From Nocardioides euryhalodurans (lineage in GTDB: Bacteria > Actinomycetota > Actinomycetes > Propionibacteriales > Nocardioidaceae): a stretch of DNA of 64,000 nt. The notes under the pieces were generated by a model, which saw only the letters and a list, made by a program, of their open reading frames with translations, did no database searches and had not been told where the DNA came from. This document shows, in pieces, positions 42,103-54,522 of the stretch. A program made the translations under genes and the position numbers. The stretch is taken from the NCBI RefSeq assembly GCF_004564375.1, contig NZ_CP038267.1:3660501-3724500 (forward strand). The letters are read 5' to 3'. Each line of letters opens with the position of its first letter. The stretch's first letter is position 1.

Positions 42103-43302
42103 ATGTCCCAGACGACCCCCGAGCCGCGCACGGTCTACCTCGACCACGCCGCCACGACGCCGATGCTCCCCGTCGCCGTCGAGGCGATGACCGCACACCT
42201 CGTGGCGGTCGGCAACCCGAGCTCGCTGCACGCGAGCGGCCGGCACGCGCGGCGGGTCGTCGAGGAGTCGCGCGAGACGATCGCGCAGGCGCTCGACTGC
42301 CGGCCGGGCGAGGTGGTGTTCACCTCCGGCGGCACCGAGTCCGACAACCTCGCGCTCAAGGGCATCTTCTGGTCGCGCCGCGACAGCGATCCCGCGCGCA
42401 CCCGGATCCTCTCGACCGCGGTCGAGCACCACGCCGTCCTCGACCCGCTGGTCTGGTTGGCCGAGCACGAGGGTGCCGAGGTCGAGCTGCTGCCCGTCGA
42501 CGCGCGCGGCCGGCTCGACGTCGACGCCTTCCGCGAGGCGGTCGGGCGCGATCCCGGTTCCGTCGCGCTCGCCTCGGTGATGTGGGCCAACAACGAGGTC
42601 GGCACCCTGCAGCCGCTCGACGAGGTCGTCGCAATCGCCGCCGAGCACGGCATCCCGGTGCACACCGACGCCGTCCAGGCCGTCGGGTCCGTCCCCGTCG
42701 ACTTCGCCGCGTCCGGCGTGGACGCGCTGACCCTGACCGGCCACAAGGTCGGGGGGCCGTACGGCGTGGGTGCGCTGGTCGTCCGGCGCGAGGTCTCCGT
42801 GACCCCGCTCGGCCACGGCGGTGGGCAGGAGCGCGACATCCGGAGCGGGACGCTGGACACCCCCGGGATCGCGGCGCTGGCCACGGCCGTCGAGGCCGCC
42901 GTCAAGGCCCGCTCCGAGCACGCCGCCCACGTCCGGGGGCTGCGCGACGACCTGGTTCGCCGGGTCATCGAGGTGGTCCCGGACGCCCACCTCCACGGCG
43001 CCCCGCTCGAGCCCGCGGACGCCCGCCTGCCGGGCAACGCGCACCTCGGGTTCCCCGGGTGCGAGGGCGACTCGCTGCTGATGCTGCTCGACGCGCGCGG
43101 CATCGAGTGCTCGACCGGCTCGGCCTGCTCGGCCGGCGTGCCCCAGCCCTCGCACGTCCTGCTCGCGATGGGGTGCGACGACGAGCAGGCGCGGCACTCG
43201 CTGCGCTTCTCCTTCGGCCACACCTCGACCGTCGCCGACGTCGACGCCGTCGTCGAGGCGATCGGACCGGTCGTCGAACGCGCGAGGGCAGCACGACGAT
43301 GA
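42103..43302 (+). CDS. cysteine desulfurase (NifS/IscS type)
   Basis: PLP enzyme, 399 residues, that moves sulfur from cysteine to a protein persulfide. Seen: YLDHAATTP at the start, [10 protein letters not shown], the PLP lysine in [11 protein letters not shown] (about 209), RSGTLDTPG, and the active-site Cys in [11 protein letters not shown] (about 330) within a group I-like loop. TACGCT 9 nt before ATG 42103 is a possible -10. It overlaps mnmA by 4 bp, so its main role is probably sulfur supply to tRNA 2-thiouridine; iron-sulfur cluster supply is also possible. Confidence 0.93.
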   Translation: MSQTTPEPRTVYLDHAATTPMLPVAVEAMTAHLVAVGNPSSLHASGRHARRVVEESRETIAQALDCRPGEVVFTSGGTESDNLALKGIFWSRRDSDPARTRILSTAVEHHAVLDPLVWLAEHEGAEVELLPVDARGRLDVDAFREAVGRDPGSVALASVMWANNEVGTLQPLDEVVAIAAEHGIPVHTDAVQAVGSVPVDFAASGVDALTLTGHKVGGPYGVGALVVRREVSVTPLGHGGGQERDIRSGTLDTPGIAALATAVEAAVKARSEHAAHVRGLRDDLVRRVIEVVPDAHLHGAPLEPADARLPGNAHLGFPGCEGDSLLMLLDARGIECSTGSACSAGVPQPSHVLLAMGCDDEQARHSLRFSFGHTSTVADVDAVVEAIGPVVERARAARR

Positions 43303-44453
43303 ACATCGTCGCTGCCATGTCGGGCGGCGTCGACTCCGCCGTCGCCGCGGCCCGTGCCGTCGAGGCCGGTCACACCGTGACCGGGATCCATCTGGCCCTC
43401 TCGCGCAACCCCGCGTCGTACCGGTCGGGCGCGCGCGGCTGCTGCACGATCGAGGACGCCAACGACGCCCGGCGGGCAGCTGACGTGATCGGCATCCCCT
43501 TCTACGTCTGGGACCTCTCCGACCGCTTCCACGAGGACGTGGTGGAGGACTTCATGGACGAGTACGCCGCGGGGCGGACGCCCAACCCCTGCCTGAGGTG
43601 CAACGAGAAGATCAAGTTCGCCGCAGTCCTCGACCGCGCGCTCGGGCTCGGCTTCGACGCGGTGGCGACCGGCCACTACGCCCGGCTGCGGACCGGTGAC
43701 GACGGCCTGGTCGAGATGCACCGCGCGGTGGACCACGGCAAGGACCAGTCCTACGTGCTCGGGGTGCTCGACCAGGAGCAGCTGCGGCACTCGCTGTTCC
43801 CGCTCGGCGACACGAGCAAGCCCGCCGTGCGCGAGGAGGCGGCCCGCCGTGGCCTGCTCGTGGCCGACAAGCCGGACAGCCACGACATCTGCTTCGTCGC
43901 CGACGGCGACAACGCCGGCTGGCTGGCCGAGAAGCTCGGCGACCGGGCGCCCAACCACGGCGGCGACATCGTCGACGCGACCTCCGGTGAGGTGCTCGGG
44001 CAGCACACGGGGACCTATGGCTTCACGATCGGGCAGCGCAAGGGACTGCGGATCGGGCGGCCTGCGCCGGACGGCAAGCCCCGGTTCGTGCTCGACATCG
44101 AGCCGGTGTCGGGGACCGTCACGGTCGGTCCACGCGAGGAGCTCGCCGTCGACCGGATCGCGGCGGTCCGGCCGCGGTGGTGCGGCAGCGTCCCCGACCG
44201 GCTGCACGGCACCGTCCAGCTCCGTGCCCACGGTGACGAGCACCCTGCCGTCGTGACCGTCACGGGCGAGGAGGTGGCGATCGAGCTGCTGACGCCGGCG
44301 TACGGCATCGCGCCCGGGCAGGCGGCGGTCCTCTACGACGGCACGCGCGTGGTGGGGTCGGCGACGATCGCGTCGACCGGGCGTCACCTGGCGGCCGAAC
44401 CTTCCCCCTCGGACCGACAGACTCGCCCACCAGGTCCCGGCGGTGGCCGGTGA
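43299..44453 (+). CDS. mnmA: tRNA-specific 2-thiouridylase MnmA
   Basis: Makes s2U34 in tRNA-Lys/Glu/Gln with ATP and persulfide sulfur. 384 residues: PP-loop [14 protein letters not shown] (about 5-18), the first catalytic Cys in [12 protein letters not shown] (about 100), second Cys in SHDICFV (about 200), GLRIGRP and the C-terminal beta-barrel. ATG 43299 overlaps the desulfurase stop, pairing the sulfur donor with its acceptor enzyme. The 3' end overlaps the MetE-like gene by 4 bp. Confidence 0.95.
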   Translation: MNIVAAMSGGVDSAVAAARAVEAGHTVTGIHLALSRNPASYRSGARGCCTIEDANDARRAADVIGIPFYVWDLSDRFHEDVVEDFMDEYAAGRTPNPCLRCNEKIKFAAVLDRALGLGFDAVATGHYARLRTGDDGLVEMHRAVDHGKDQSYVLGVLDQEQLRHSLFPLGDTSKPAVREEAARRGLLVADKPDSHDICFVADGDNAGWLAEKLGDRAPNHGGDIVDATSGEVLGQHTGTYGFTIGQRKGLRIGRPAPDGKPRFVLDIEPVSGTVTVGPREELAVDRIAAVRPRWCGSVPDRLHGTVQLRAHGDEHPAVVTVTGEEVAIELLTPAYGIAPGQAAVLYDGTRVVGSATIASTGRHLAAEPSPSDRQTRPPGPGGGR

Positions 44454-45448
44454 CGCTGGCCACCGGCATCGGGTCCCACCCGGGCGAGGACGCGACGGCG
44501 TACGCCGAGGCGGTGCGTGTCGTGCTCGGCGAGCTCTCCGACGACCACGGCCTCCCGTACGTCCCGGAGCTGCCCGGACGCGGCGCAGGCGCCTCCATGA
44601 CCGGGCGAGCCGTGGCGGCTGCGACCGACCTCGCCTTCGACCTCCAGCCCGCCGGGTGGCGACTCACCGACCGGGAGGGTGTCGACCAGCGCCGCGCCCG
44701 CAGCCTGCTCGCGCAGGACCTCGACCAGGTCGAGGAGCAGGGCCAGGGCTACGTCGGCCCGTACAAGACCCAGGTCACCGGGCCGTGGACGCTCGCGGCG
44801 ACCGTCGAGCGTCCCCGCGGCGACCGGGTGCTGGCCGACCACGGCGCCCGCCGTGACCTCGCGCAGGCCCTGGCCGAGGGCGTACGCCGGCACCTCGCCG
44901 ACCTGCGCCGACGACTGCCCGGCGTCGACCGCTGGGTGGTGCAGCTGGACGAGCCGGTCCTGGCGTCCGTGCTGGAGGGCCGGGTCCCGACCGCGTCAGG
45001 CTTCGGCCGGCACCGCGTGGTGCAGCCACCCGAGGCGTCGGCCGCGCTCGGCTGGGTCGCCGAGGCGATCGCTGCGGAGGGGGCGGAGACGTGGGTCCAC
45101 AGCTGTGCCCCGGGGACGCCGCTCGACCTCGTGCGGGGAGCGGGTGTGCAGGGGCTGCTGGTCGACCCCGCGGTGCTCTCGCCGGGTGACCACGACGACC
45201 TCGCCGCCGCCCTCGAGGCCGGGGGACCGGTCGCGCTCGGGGTCGTCCCGACGCGGGACCCGGCCACCGCGCCGACCGAGGCGTCGCTCACCGAGTCGGT
45301 GCTGCGCTGGCTCGACATGGTCGGGCTGGAGCCCGGTCCGGGGCTGGTGGTCAGCCCGGGCTGCGGGCTGACCGGCGCGACGAGCGGCTGGGCGCGGCAG
45401 GCGCTGGCGCTGGCTGCCGCGACCGCCCGCCACCTCGACGGCGGTTGA
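44450..45448 (+). CDS. short MetE/UROD-like protein (methionine synthase family)
   Basis: 332 residues that match only the C-terminal barrel of cobalamin-independent methionine synthase. Zinc ligand candidates are in [10 protein letters not shown] (His-x-Cys, about 222) and VSPGCGLTG (Cys about 306); QVTGPWTLA and QLDEPVLA are the expected substrate-side stretches. The N-terminal folate-binding barrel of MetE is absent. Its place in a desulfurase-mnmA-this-ligA order is conserved in actinobacteria, but the methyl donor and true reaction are unknown. GTG 44450 overlaps the mnmA stop. Confidence 0.82.
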   Translation: MTLATGIGSHPGEDATAYAEAVRVVLGELSDDHGLPYVPELPGRGAGASMTGRAVAAATDLAFDLQPAGWRLTDREGVDQRRARSLLAQDLDQVEEQGQGYVGPYKTQVTGPWTLAATVERPRGDRVLADHGARRDLAQALAEGVRRHLADLRRRLPGVDRWVVQLDEPVLASVLEGRVPTASGFGRHRVVQPPEASAALGWVAEAIAAEGAETWVHSCAPGTPLDLVRGAGVQGLLVDPAVLSPGDHDDLAAALEAGGPVALGVVPTRDPATAPTEASLTESVLRWLDMVGLEPGPGLVVSPGCGLTGATSGWARQALALAAATARHLDGG

Positions 45449-45452
45449 CGAC

Positions 45453-45485
45453 GACGGGCCCCTCCCGGCAGGGGAGGAGCCCGTC
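45453..45485. terminator. bidirectional hairpin terminator between convergent genes
   Basis: Stem GACGGGC-C-CCTCCC (45453-45466) with GGGAGG-A-GCCCGTC (45472-45485), one mismatch and a five-base loop. It lies just 5 bp after the MetE-like stop and 20 bp from the MFS stop on the other strand. Confidence 0.65.
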
Positions 45486-45504
45486 GACGGGAGCGGCGCG
45501 GGGG

Positions 45505-47088
45505 TCAGCCCACGTGCACGCCCTCGGGACCGTCGGTCGCGAGCTCCTCGTGCTTGACGTCGAGGAAGATCCAGACGACGACCGAGGCCAGCAGCATCAT
45601 CCCGGCGCCCACGAGGAACGCGTTGGTCGCGCCCTCGGTGAAGATCTGCAGCCCGGCGATCTCCTGGAGCGCCCCGACCTGCTCCGGCGTGGGCTGCGGT
45701 CCACCGGACCCGGCGGCCCGCTCGGCCGCGGCCGCGAACTCGGCGCCACGGTCGGTCGCGATCTGGGTCGCCGCCGTCCCGAGGATCGCCAGGCCCAACG
45801 CACCGCCGACCTGCTGCATCGTGTTGAGGACGCCCGAGCCGATGCCGGAGTCCTCGCTGCGCAGGTGGTGGACGGCGGTCAGCGTGAGGGGTACGAACGT
45901 CGCACCCATGCCGAGCGACATCAGCACGATCCAGGGGAGCAGGTCGGTGACGTAGCTGCCGGTGACCTCGGTCGCCGGGAAGGTGGTGTCGTACGGCAGC
46001 CGGGAGAAGCCGAACAGGGCCGCGGTGGACATCAGGGTGCCGACACCGGCGAGGAAGCGCGGGTCGACCCGGTTGACGAGGTTGGAGACCACGCCCGCGG
46101 CGACCACGATGCCGGCACAGAAGGGCAGGAACGCCAGCCCGGCCTCGATCGGGCTGTAGCCCATCACGTTCTGGATGTACTGGCTGAGGAAGTAGAACAT
46201 CGCGAACATGGCGGCCGGGGCCAGGAACATCGCCACGAAGCTCGCGGCGCGGGTGCGGTGGAGGAACACCCGGAACGGCAGCAGCGGGTGGGCCGCGCGG
46301 CTCTCGACCAGCATGAACGCGGTGAGCATCACGGCACCGGCGACCAGGCTGGCGATCGTCCAGGTGTCGGTCCAGCCGTCGGACCCGGCGCGGCTGAAGC
46401 CGTAGACCAGGCCGAGCAGGCCGAGCGTGCCGGTGACGGCGCCGGGCAGGTCGAGCTCGCCGGGGTGGGACTCGGACTCGGGCAGGAACCGGGGTGCGAG
46501 GGCGGCCGCGGCGATGCCGATCGGGACGTTGATGAGCAGCGTGAGGCGCCAGCCCTCGACCGGCAGGCTGTCCAGACCCGTCAGCCAACCACCGAGCAGC
46601 AGGCCGACGGCCGCGCCGGCGCCGGACATGGCGGCGTAGACGGCGAAGGCGCGGTTGCGCGCCGGGCCGGCCGGGAACGTCGTGGCGATCAGGGCCAGCG
46701 CGGCCGGCGAGGCGAGCGCCGCCCCGAGGCCCTGCAGGGCGCGGGCGGCGAGCAGGGTGCCCTCGTTGGTCGCGAGCCCGCCGAGACCGGAGGCGACCGC
46801 GAAGACGACCAGGCCGACCATGAAGATCCTGCGGCGGCCGTAGAGGTCGCCGAGCCGGCCGCCGAGCAGCAGCAGGCTGCCGAACGCCAGGGCGTACCCG
46901 GTGACGACCCAGGTCAGGTCGGCGCTGTCGATCGAGAGGTCCTGCTGGATGTAGGGGAGCGCGATGTTCACGATCGTGCCGTCGAGCACGACCATGAGCT
47001 GGGCGACGGAGATCAGGACGAGGGCCCAGCCCAGGTGCAGCTCGCGACCGGGGCGGTGGGCCTCGGTCACCTTGTCGGTGTCAGTCAT
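45505..47088 (-). CDS. DHA2 family MFS drug exporter (EmrB/QacA-like)
   Basis: 527 residues with 14 predicted helices, the DHA2 count. Motif A is GGRLGDLYGRRR (about 77-88), the first helices contain LAWVVTGYAL, and a long extracytoplasmic loop lies before the last helix (EFAAAAERAAGSGG). Its ATG overlaps the end of the TetR gene by 8 bp, so regulator and pump form one operon. Substrates are probably hydrophobic cations or drugs; not determinable here. Confidence 0.9.
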   Translation of the reverse strand: MTDTDKVTEAHRPGRELHLGWALVLISVAQLMVVLDGTIVNIALPYIQQDLSIDSADLTWVVTGYALAFGSLLLLGGRLGDLYGRRRIFMVGLVVFAVASGLGGLATNEGTLLAARALQGLGAALASPAALALIATTFPAGPARNRAFAVYAAMSGAGAAVGLLLGGWLTGLDSLPVEGWRLTLLINVPIGIAAAALAPRFLPESESHPGELDLPGAVTGTLGLLGLVYGFSRAGSDGWTDTWTIASLVAGAVMLTAFMLVESRAAHPLLPFRVFLHRTRAASFVAMFLAPAAMFAMFYFLSQYIQNVMGYSPIEAGLAFLPFCAGIVVAAGVVSNLVNRVDPRFLAGVGTLMSTAALFGFSRLPYDTTFPATEVTGSYVTDLLPWIVLMSLGMGATFVPLTLTAVHHLRSEDSGIGSGVLNTMQQVGGALGLAILGTAATQIATDRGAEFAAAAERAAGSGGPQPTPEQVGALQEIAGLQIFTEGATNAFLVGAGMMLLASVVVWIFLDVKHEELATDGPEGVHVG

Positions 47089-47719
47089 GGGATTCCTGTC
47101 GTGTGGGTCGGGACGAGGGACCGTTCGAGGCGGTCGGACTCGTCGCTGCAGGGAGGATGATCTGGTCGACGACCCGGGCGACGACCTCGGCGGTCGGTGG
47201 CTGGCCCAGGACGTGGAAGCGGTGGAGCAGGATGCCGGCCAGCGCCGGGCCGAGGATCTCCAGGTCGACGTCGTCCCGGATCTCGCCGCGGTCGCGAGCC
47301 CGCTCGTAGATGCGCTGCGTGAGCGCGATCTTGGGTCCGATCACCCGGGTCCGGAACGCCTCGGCGAACTCCGGGTCTCGGGTCACGGCAGTGAGGACGC
47401 TGCTGAACGTCGCCAGCTGGCGGGGATCCGTGATGCCGCCCATGCCGCAGAAGGCGCCCAGCAGGTCGCCCCGGAGGCTGCCCGTGTCGGGGAGCGTCGG
47501 CTGCTCCTTCTCCGCGAGCAGCGCGTCGATCACCAACGTGACCTTGTCCTTCCAGCGGCGGTAGAGCGTCGCCTTCGAGGCCCGCGCCTCGGTGGCCACC
47601 GCGTCCATCGTGAGCCGGTCGTAGCCGACCTCCGCGAGGACGCGTAGCGCCGCGCGCAGGATCTCCTGCTCGCGGTCACCCTCGACCCGGGGGCGGGCCT
47701 GGGGCTCGGTGCTGGTCAC
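47081..47719 (-). CDS. TetR family transcriptional regulator
   Basis: 212 residues; N-terminal helix-turn-helix DREQEILRAALRVLAEVGYDRLTMDAVATEARASKATLYRRWKDK (about residues 14-58, shown here only as the DREQEIL to YRRWKDK span) and a TetR_C-like ligand domain. GTG 47719 was chosen because GGAGG sits 5 nt upstream and because an upstream ATG (47767) would lie inside the operator palindrome. Likely represses the operon with the DHA2 pump. Confidence 0.9.
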   Translation of the reverse strand: MTSTEPQARPRVEGDREQEILRAALRVLAEVGYDRLTMDAVATEARASKATLYRRWKDKVTLVIDALLAEKEQPTLPDTGSLRGDLLGAFCGMGGITDPRQLATFSSVLTAVTRDPEFAEAFRTRVIGPKIALTQRIYERARDRGEIRDDVDLEILGPALAGILLHRFHVLGQPPTAEVVARVVDQIILPAATSPTASNGPSSRPTRQESHD

Positions 47720-47741
47720 ACGTGCCTCCGCTGTGGGCAAG

Positions 47742-47768
47742 GATGAAACGGAACGGTTTCGTTTCATC
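47742..47768. promoter_or_regulatory. TetR-type operator palindrome
   Basis: Inverted repeat GATGAAACG (47742-47750) and CGTTTCATC (47760-47768) with an A/T-containing GAACGGTTT centre; the inner GAAACC/GGTTTC-like bases extend the symmetry. It lies 22 bp upstream of the TetR start, in an otherwise GC-rich sequence, so autoregulation is likely. Confidence 0.65.
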
Positions 47769-47909
47769 GCCCAACGGGTCGGGGTGCGCCCTGATTCCCG
47801 AGCGCCCGAGGTCGGTCGAGCGGTCTAGACCGGGTTGGTCGCCGTGCACCGGGCGGGGTGGGTCCGCGAGTCTCCGGGTTCGTCACCCAGGCTTGCGGCA
47901 CGAACCCCC

Positions 47910-47935
47910 GGTTTCCCCGGCCGACCGGGGAAACC
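47910..47935. repeat. GTTTCCCC palindrome, copy 3
   Basis: Perfect 11-bp inverted repeat GGTTTCCCCGG-CCGA-CCGGGGAAACC between the TetR gene and the downstream end of the hydrolase gene. It shares the GGTTTCCCC/GGGGAAACC arms with the rpmA-obg copies, 9.3 kb away. Confidence 0.6.
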
Positions 47936-47955
47936 AGCGGCGGCCCGCCCCTCCC

Positions 47956-51909
<3,954 letters not shown>

Positions 51910-51913
<4 letters not shown>

Positions 51914-52434
51914 GACGACCTCCCTGCGGTGGACGGGATGACGGCGTCGCCGAGCTCCGTGCGGAGCAGCGCCAGCGCGTCGTGGGTCTGGGACTTCACG
52001 GTCCCCTCGGAGCACCCGAGCGCCCGTGCGGTCTGCGCGACGGACAGGTCCTCGTAGTAGCGGAGCACGATCACCGCCCGCTGGCGGGGTGCGAGCCGGT
52101 CGAGCGCCTGCAGCACGCTGGGGCGCAGGCTCGGGTCGCCGGGGCGACCGTCGGGGCGGGCGTCGTCGAGGGTCTCGGTCGGGAGCTCGCGACGCCACGA
52201 GCGCTTGCGGATCCAGCTGGCGGCGGTGTTGACCAGCGTGGTGCGGGCGTATCCCGGGGCGGCGCGCACGTCCCTGACCCTCGACCAGGACGCGTAGGTC
52301 TTGGTGAGGGCCGTCTGGACGAGGTCCTCGGCCAGGCCGTGGTCGCCGACGATGAGGTACGCCGTGCGGTAGAGCGACGCCCAGCTGCCGTGCACCAGCT
52401 CGTCGAACTCCGCGTCCGTGGGGGACCGGGTCAT
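51910..52434 (-). CDS. SigE-family ECF RNA polymerase sigma factor
   Basis: 174 residues of the actinobacterial SigE-type ECF group: sigma2 region (FDELVHGSWASLYRTAYLIVGDHGLAEDLVQTAL, described by its span of about 9-45) and sigma4 (RLAPRQRAVIVLRYYEDLSVAQTA with the HTH ALGCSEGTVKSQTHDAL, about 115-160). ATG 52434 has GGAGGTGCG upstream. It is followed by the anchored propeller-like protein. The regulon is unknown; SigE-type factors often lack classical anti-sigma partners. Confidence 0.9.
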
Positions 52435-52503
52435 CGCACCTCCTCGAGAGTGTCTACACCTCGAAGATGCGCACGCCGGGGGAATGGGTTGGGTCGGGCC
52501 CGG

Positions 52504-53427
52504 TCATTTCTCGACGGCCGCGACCACCAGGTCGGCCACGCCCTGCTGGCCGGCCGGGAGCGGGTGGAAGGGGATCGCGCCACCCTGCTGACCTACCTGG
52601 CCGTTGACCCACGGCGCGTCCGCACAGATGTCGTGCCCGGCGGAGGCCGACCAGACGTCGACGTACGTCGTCCCGGTGCGCTCGGCGGCTCGCGCGAGGT
52701 TGTCGGTGAGCGTCTTGTTGACCGTCCTCGCGAAGGGTAGGTCGCCGCTGGCGAGCGGGAGCAGGTCGGGGCACTCGCCGGCGGCGGGTGCCAGCTGCGG
52801 GTAGCCGACCAGCAGCACCTGGGCGCGCGGTGCCCGGGACTGGATCTCGCGCACCGCCGTGACCAGTCGCTGCTCGATCTCCTGCTGGGTCGTGGTCAGC
52901 AGGTCACCCTGCCGGCCCGCCGCGTCGGCGCAGGGCGACCCGGCCGGGTCCTGCTGCGAGAGGCTCACGCAGCCGCCGACGAGCTGCAGGAACACCCCGA
53001 AGTCGTTGCCACCCATCGAGAGCGTGACCAGGTCGGTGTCGCGATCCAGCGCGTCGAGCTGGGGCGGCAGCGCCTCCCGCCCGATCTCCTGGGGCCCGGC
53101 GAGGCTGGTGGTGTCCGCCGCGCTGCAGCTGCGGTCGGCGAGCGTGACGTCGCGGTCGGACTCGAGCGCCTCGGCGACGAGCGCGGGGTAGTTGCGGGAC
53201 GAGCGCAGGCAGCCGTCCGAGGTGTCGGTCTCCGGGATCCCGGGCGCCGCGGTGAACGAGTCGCCCAGGGCGACGTACGACAGCGCGGGCTGGGGCGGGT
53301 CCGTCGGTTCGGACGACGGCGCGGGGTCGGGAGGAGCGGCGGCCCCGGAGCCGGAGTCGCTGCAGCCGCCGAGCAGCAGGGCCGCCGCCAGGACGGCACC
53401 GGTCAGCGAGGGTCCGCGCAGGTGCAT
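52504..53427 (-). CDS. SGNH/GDSL hydrolase lipoprotein
   Basis: 307 residues. Lipoprotein signal with lipobox LLLGGC (Cys about 21) then a Pro/Ser linker (about 22-48). SGNH blocks: catalytic Ser in VALGDSFTAAPG, Gly in block II around TTSLAGPQ, Asn in SMGGNDFG, and His in PFHPLPAGQ near the C-terminus. Several cysteines (DGCLRS, RSCSAA, GGCVSL, GECPDL, DICADAP) suggest disulphides, as in secreted actinobacterial esterases. It lies behind the sigma operon on the same strand and may be controlled by it; this is speculative. Confidence 0.88.
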   Translation of the reverse strand: MHLRGPSLTGAVLAAALLLGGCSDSGSGAAAPPDPAPSSEPTDPPQPALSYVALGDSFTAAPGIPETDTSDGCLRSSRNYPALVAEALESDRDVTLADRSCSAADTTSLAGPQEIGREALPPQLDALDRDTDLVTLSMGGNDFGVFLQLVGGCVSLSQQDPAGSPCADAAGRQGDLLTTTQQEIEQRLVTAVREIQSRAPRAQVLLVGYPQLAPAAGECPDLLPLASGDLPFARTVNKTLTDNLARAAERTGTTYVDVWSASAGHDICADAPWVNGQVGQQGGAIPFHPLPAGQQGVADLVVAAVEK

Positions 53428-53461
53428 GGCTTCACGGTCCCACGCGGGTCCAAGCCCGGGC

Positions 53462-54454
53462 TCAGCCCAGCAGGGCCCGCGAGGCGGGGTACTCCTGCAG
53501 GCGGCCGCGGAGCTGCTCCCAGAGCAGGTCGGTGACGTGGTCGGGCGCCCCGCGTCGCTGCAGCACCCCGTCGAGCCACTGCCGGGCCGCCACCGGGACG
53601 GTCGGGTCCTCGGTGAGCACGCCGCCTGCCACCGACGCGACCAGGTGGGGTGTGAAGGTGGCCAGCACCACCCGCCAGTGGTCGGGCGTGAGGGCGTCTG
53701 CGCCGGCACCGAGAGAACCCTCCGTGGCGTCGAGCACCTCGCGCGCCAGGGTGTCGGCCATGGTCGTGAGCCGCTGCGCCTCCTCGTCGTGGGGCGACGG
53801 CGGCGGGATGACGACGTCGGGCAGCCGGTCGAGGAGGTCGAAGGCCGCGCGGGCGTCGGGGGCGTACGCCGTCGCGCCGAGCCGGTGGGCGCGGGCGCCG
53901 TTGGCGTCGAAGGCGGCACCGCCGGCCAGCACCGGCGTACCGGTCGCGGTGACCGCGGCGATCTGGCGCGCCACGCGGGTCAGCGACGACGACAGGGAGG
54001 CGCTGACCAGGACTACGGAGGGGCGGGTCTCCTCGACGTGCTGGACCAGCCGCTCGCGGTGGGTGTTCGGGCCCAGGAACTCGGTGGGCCGGTCCCAGGC
54101 ACGGAGCGAGGCGGCCACCACCTGGGCGGCCAGGCTGTGGAACTCCCGCTCGGCGCAGCACACCAGCAGCGGGCGGGGGCCCGGCGTGGGTTCGGGCAGG
54201 TCCTCCCAGACGCGCGAGACGACCTCCTCGCTGATGGCCGTGGCCGCGTGCTCCTGGCCGACCGTCCAGTCGTTGGCGGCCCAGGACTCACCGATCCGCT
54301 GCTGGGTGTGGACGACGATGTCGAGGGCGACGGCAGGGTCGACGCCGGCGTCGAGGATGCCGTCGATCACGGCGTACGCCGCCTCCGCGTCGTTGCGGAC
54401 CAGCGTTGACCAGTAGTGGTCGGCGGCGGGGACCAGCGATGCGGTGAGGGTCAT
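53462..54454 (-). CDS. cobalamin-binding CarH-like protein without DNA-binding domain
   Basis: 330 residues. A helical cap with WTVGQEHAATA (about 80-92; the W-x-x-G-x-E-H pattern of B12-dependent light sensors), then a B12-binding Rossmann domain with CAEREFHSLAAQVV (candidate cobalt-ligating His about 117) and VLVSASLSSSL, TPVLAGGAAF. The MerR helix-turn-helix of CarH is missing, and a C-terminal 110-residue helical region of unknown role is present instead. ATG 54454 is chosen by fold; GTG 54496 is possible. It may be a light- or B12-responsive partner protein. Confidence 0.78.
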   Translation of the reverse strand: MTLTASLVPAADHYWSTLVRNDAEAAYAVIDGILDAGVDPAVALDIVVHTQQRIGESWAANDWTVGQEHAATAISEEVVSRVWEDLPEPTPGPRPLLVCCAEREFHSLAAQVVAASLRAWDRPTEFLGPNTHRERLVQHVEETRPSVVLVSASLSSSLTRVARQIAAVTATGTPVLAGGAAFDANGARAHRLGATAYAPDARAAFDLLDRLPDVVIPPPSPHDEEAQRLTTMADTLAREVLDATEGSLGAGADALTPDHWRVVLATFTPHLVASVAGGVLTEDPTVPVAARQWLDGVLQRRGAPDHVTDLLWEQLRGRLQEYPASRALLG

Positions 54455-54522
54455 GATGGGCGGATCGTCCCACGGTCGAGGGTGCCGAGTCACCACCCGG
54501 ACGGGGTGAGCACCCGCCTGCC

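Noticed and set aside
45445..47160. 571-codon plus-strand frame across the DHA2 exporter
   Set aside because: Very polar reverse image of a membrane protein gene; the minus strand shows 14 helices and MFS motifs.
47719..47767. Longer TetR start at ATG 47767
   Set aside because: It lies within the operator palindrome and lacks a ribosome site, while GTG 47719 has GGAGG at good spacing.
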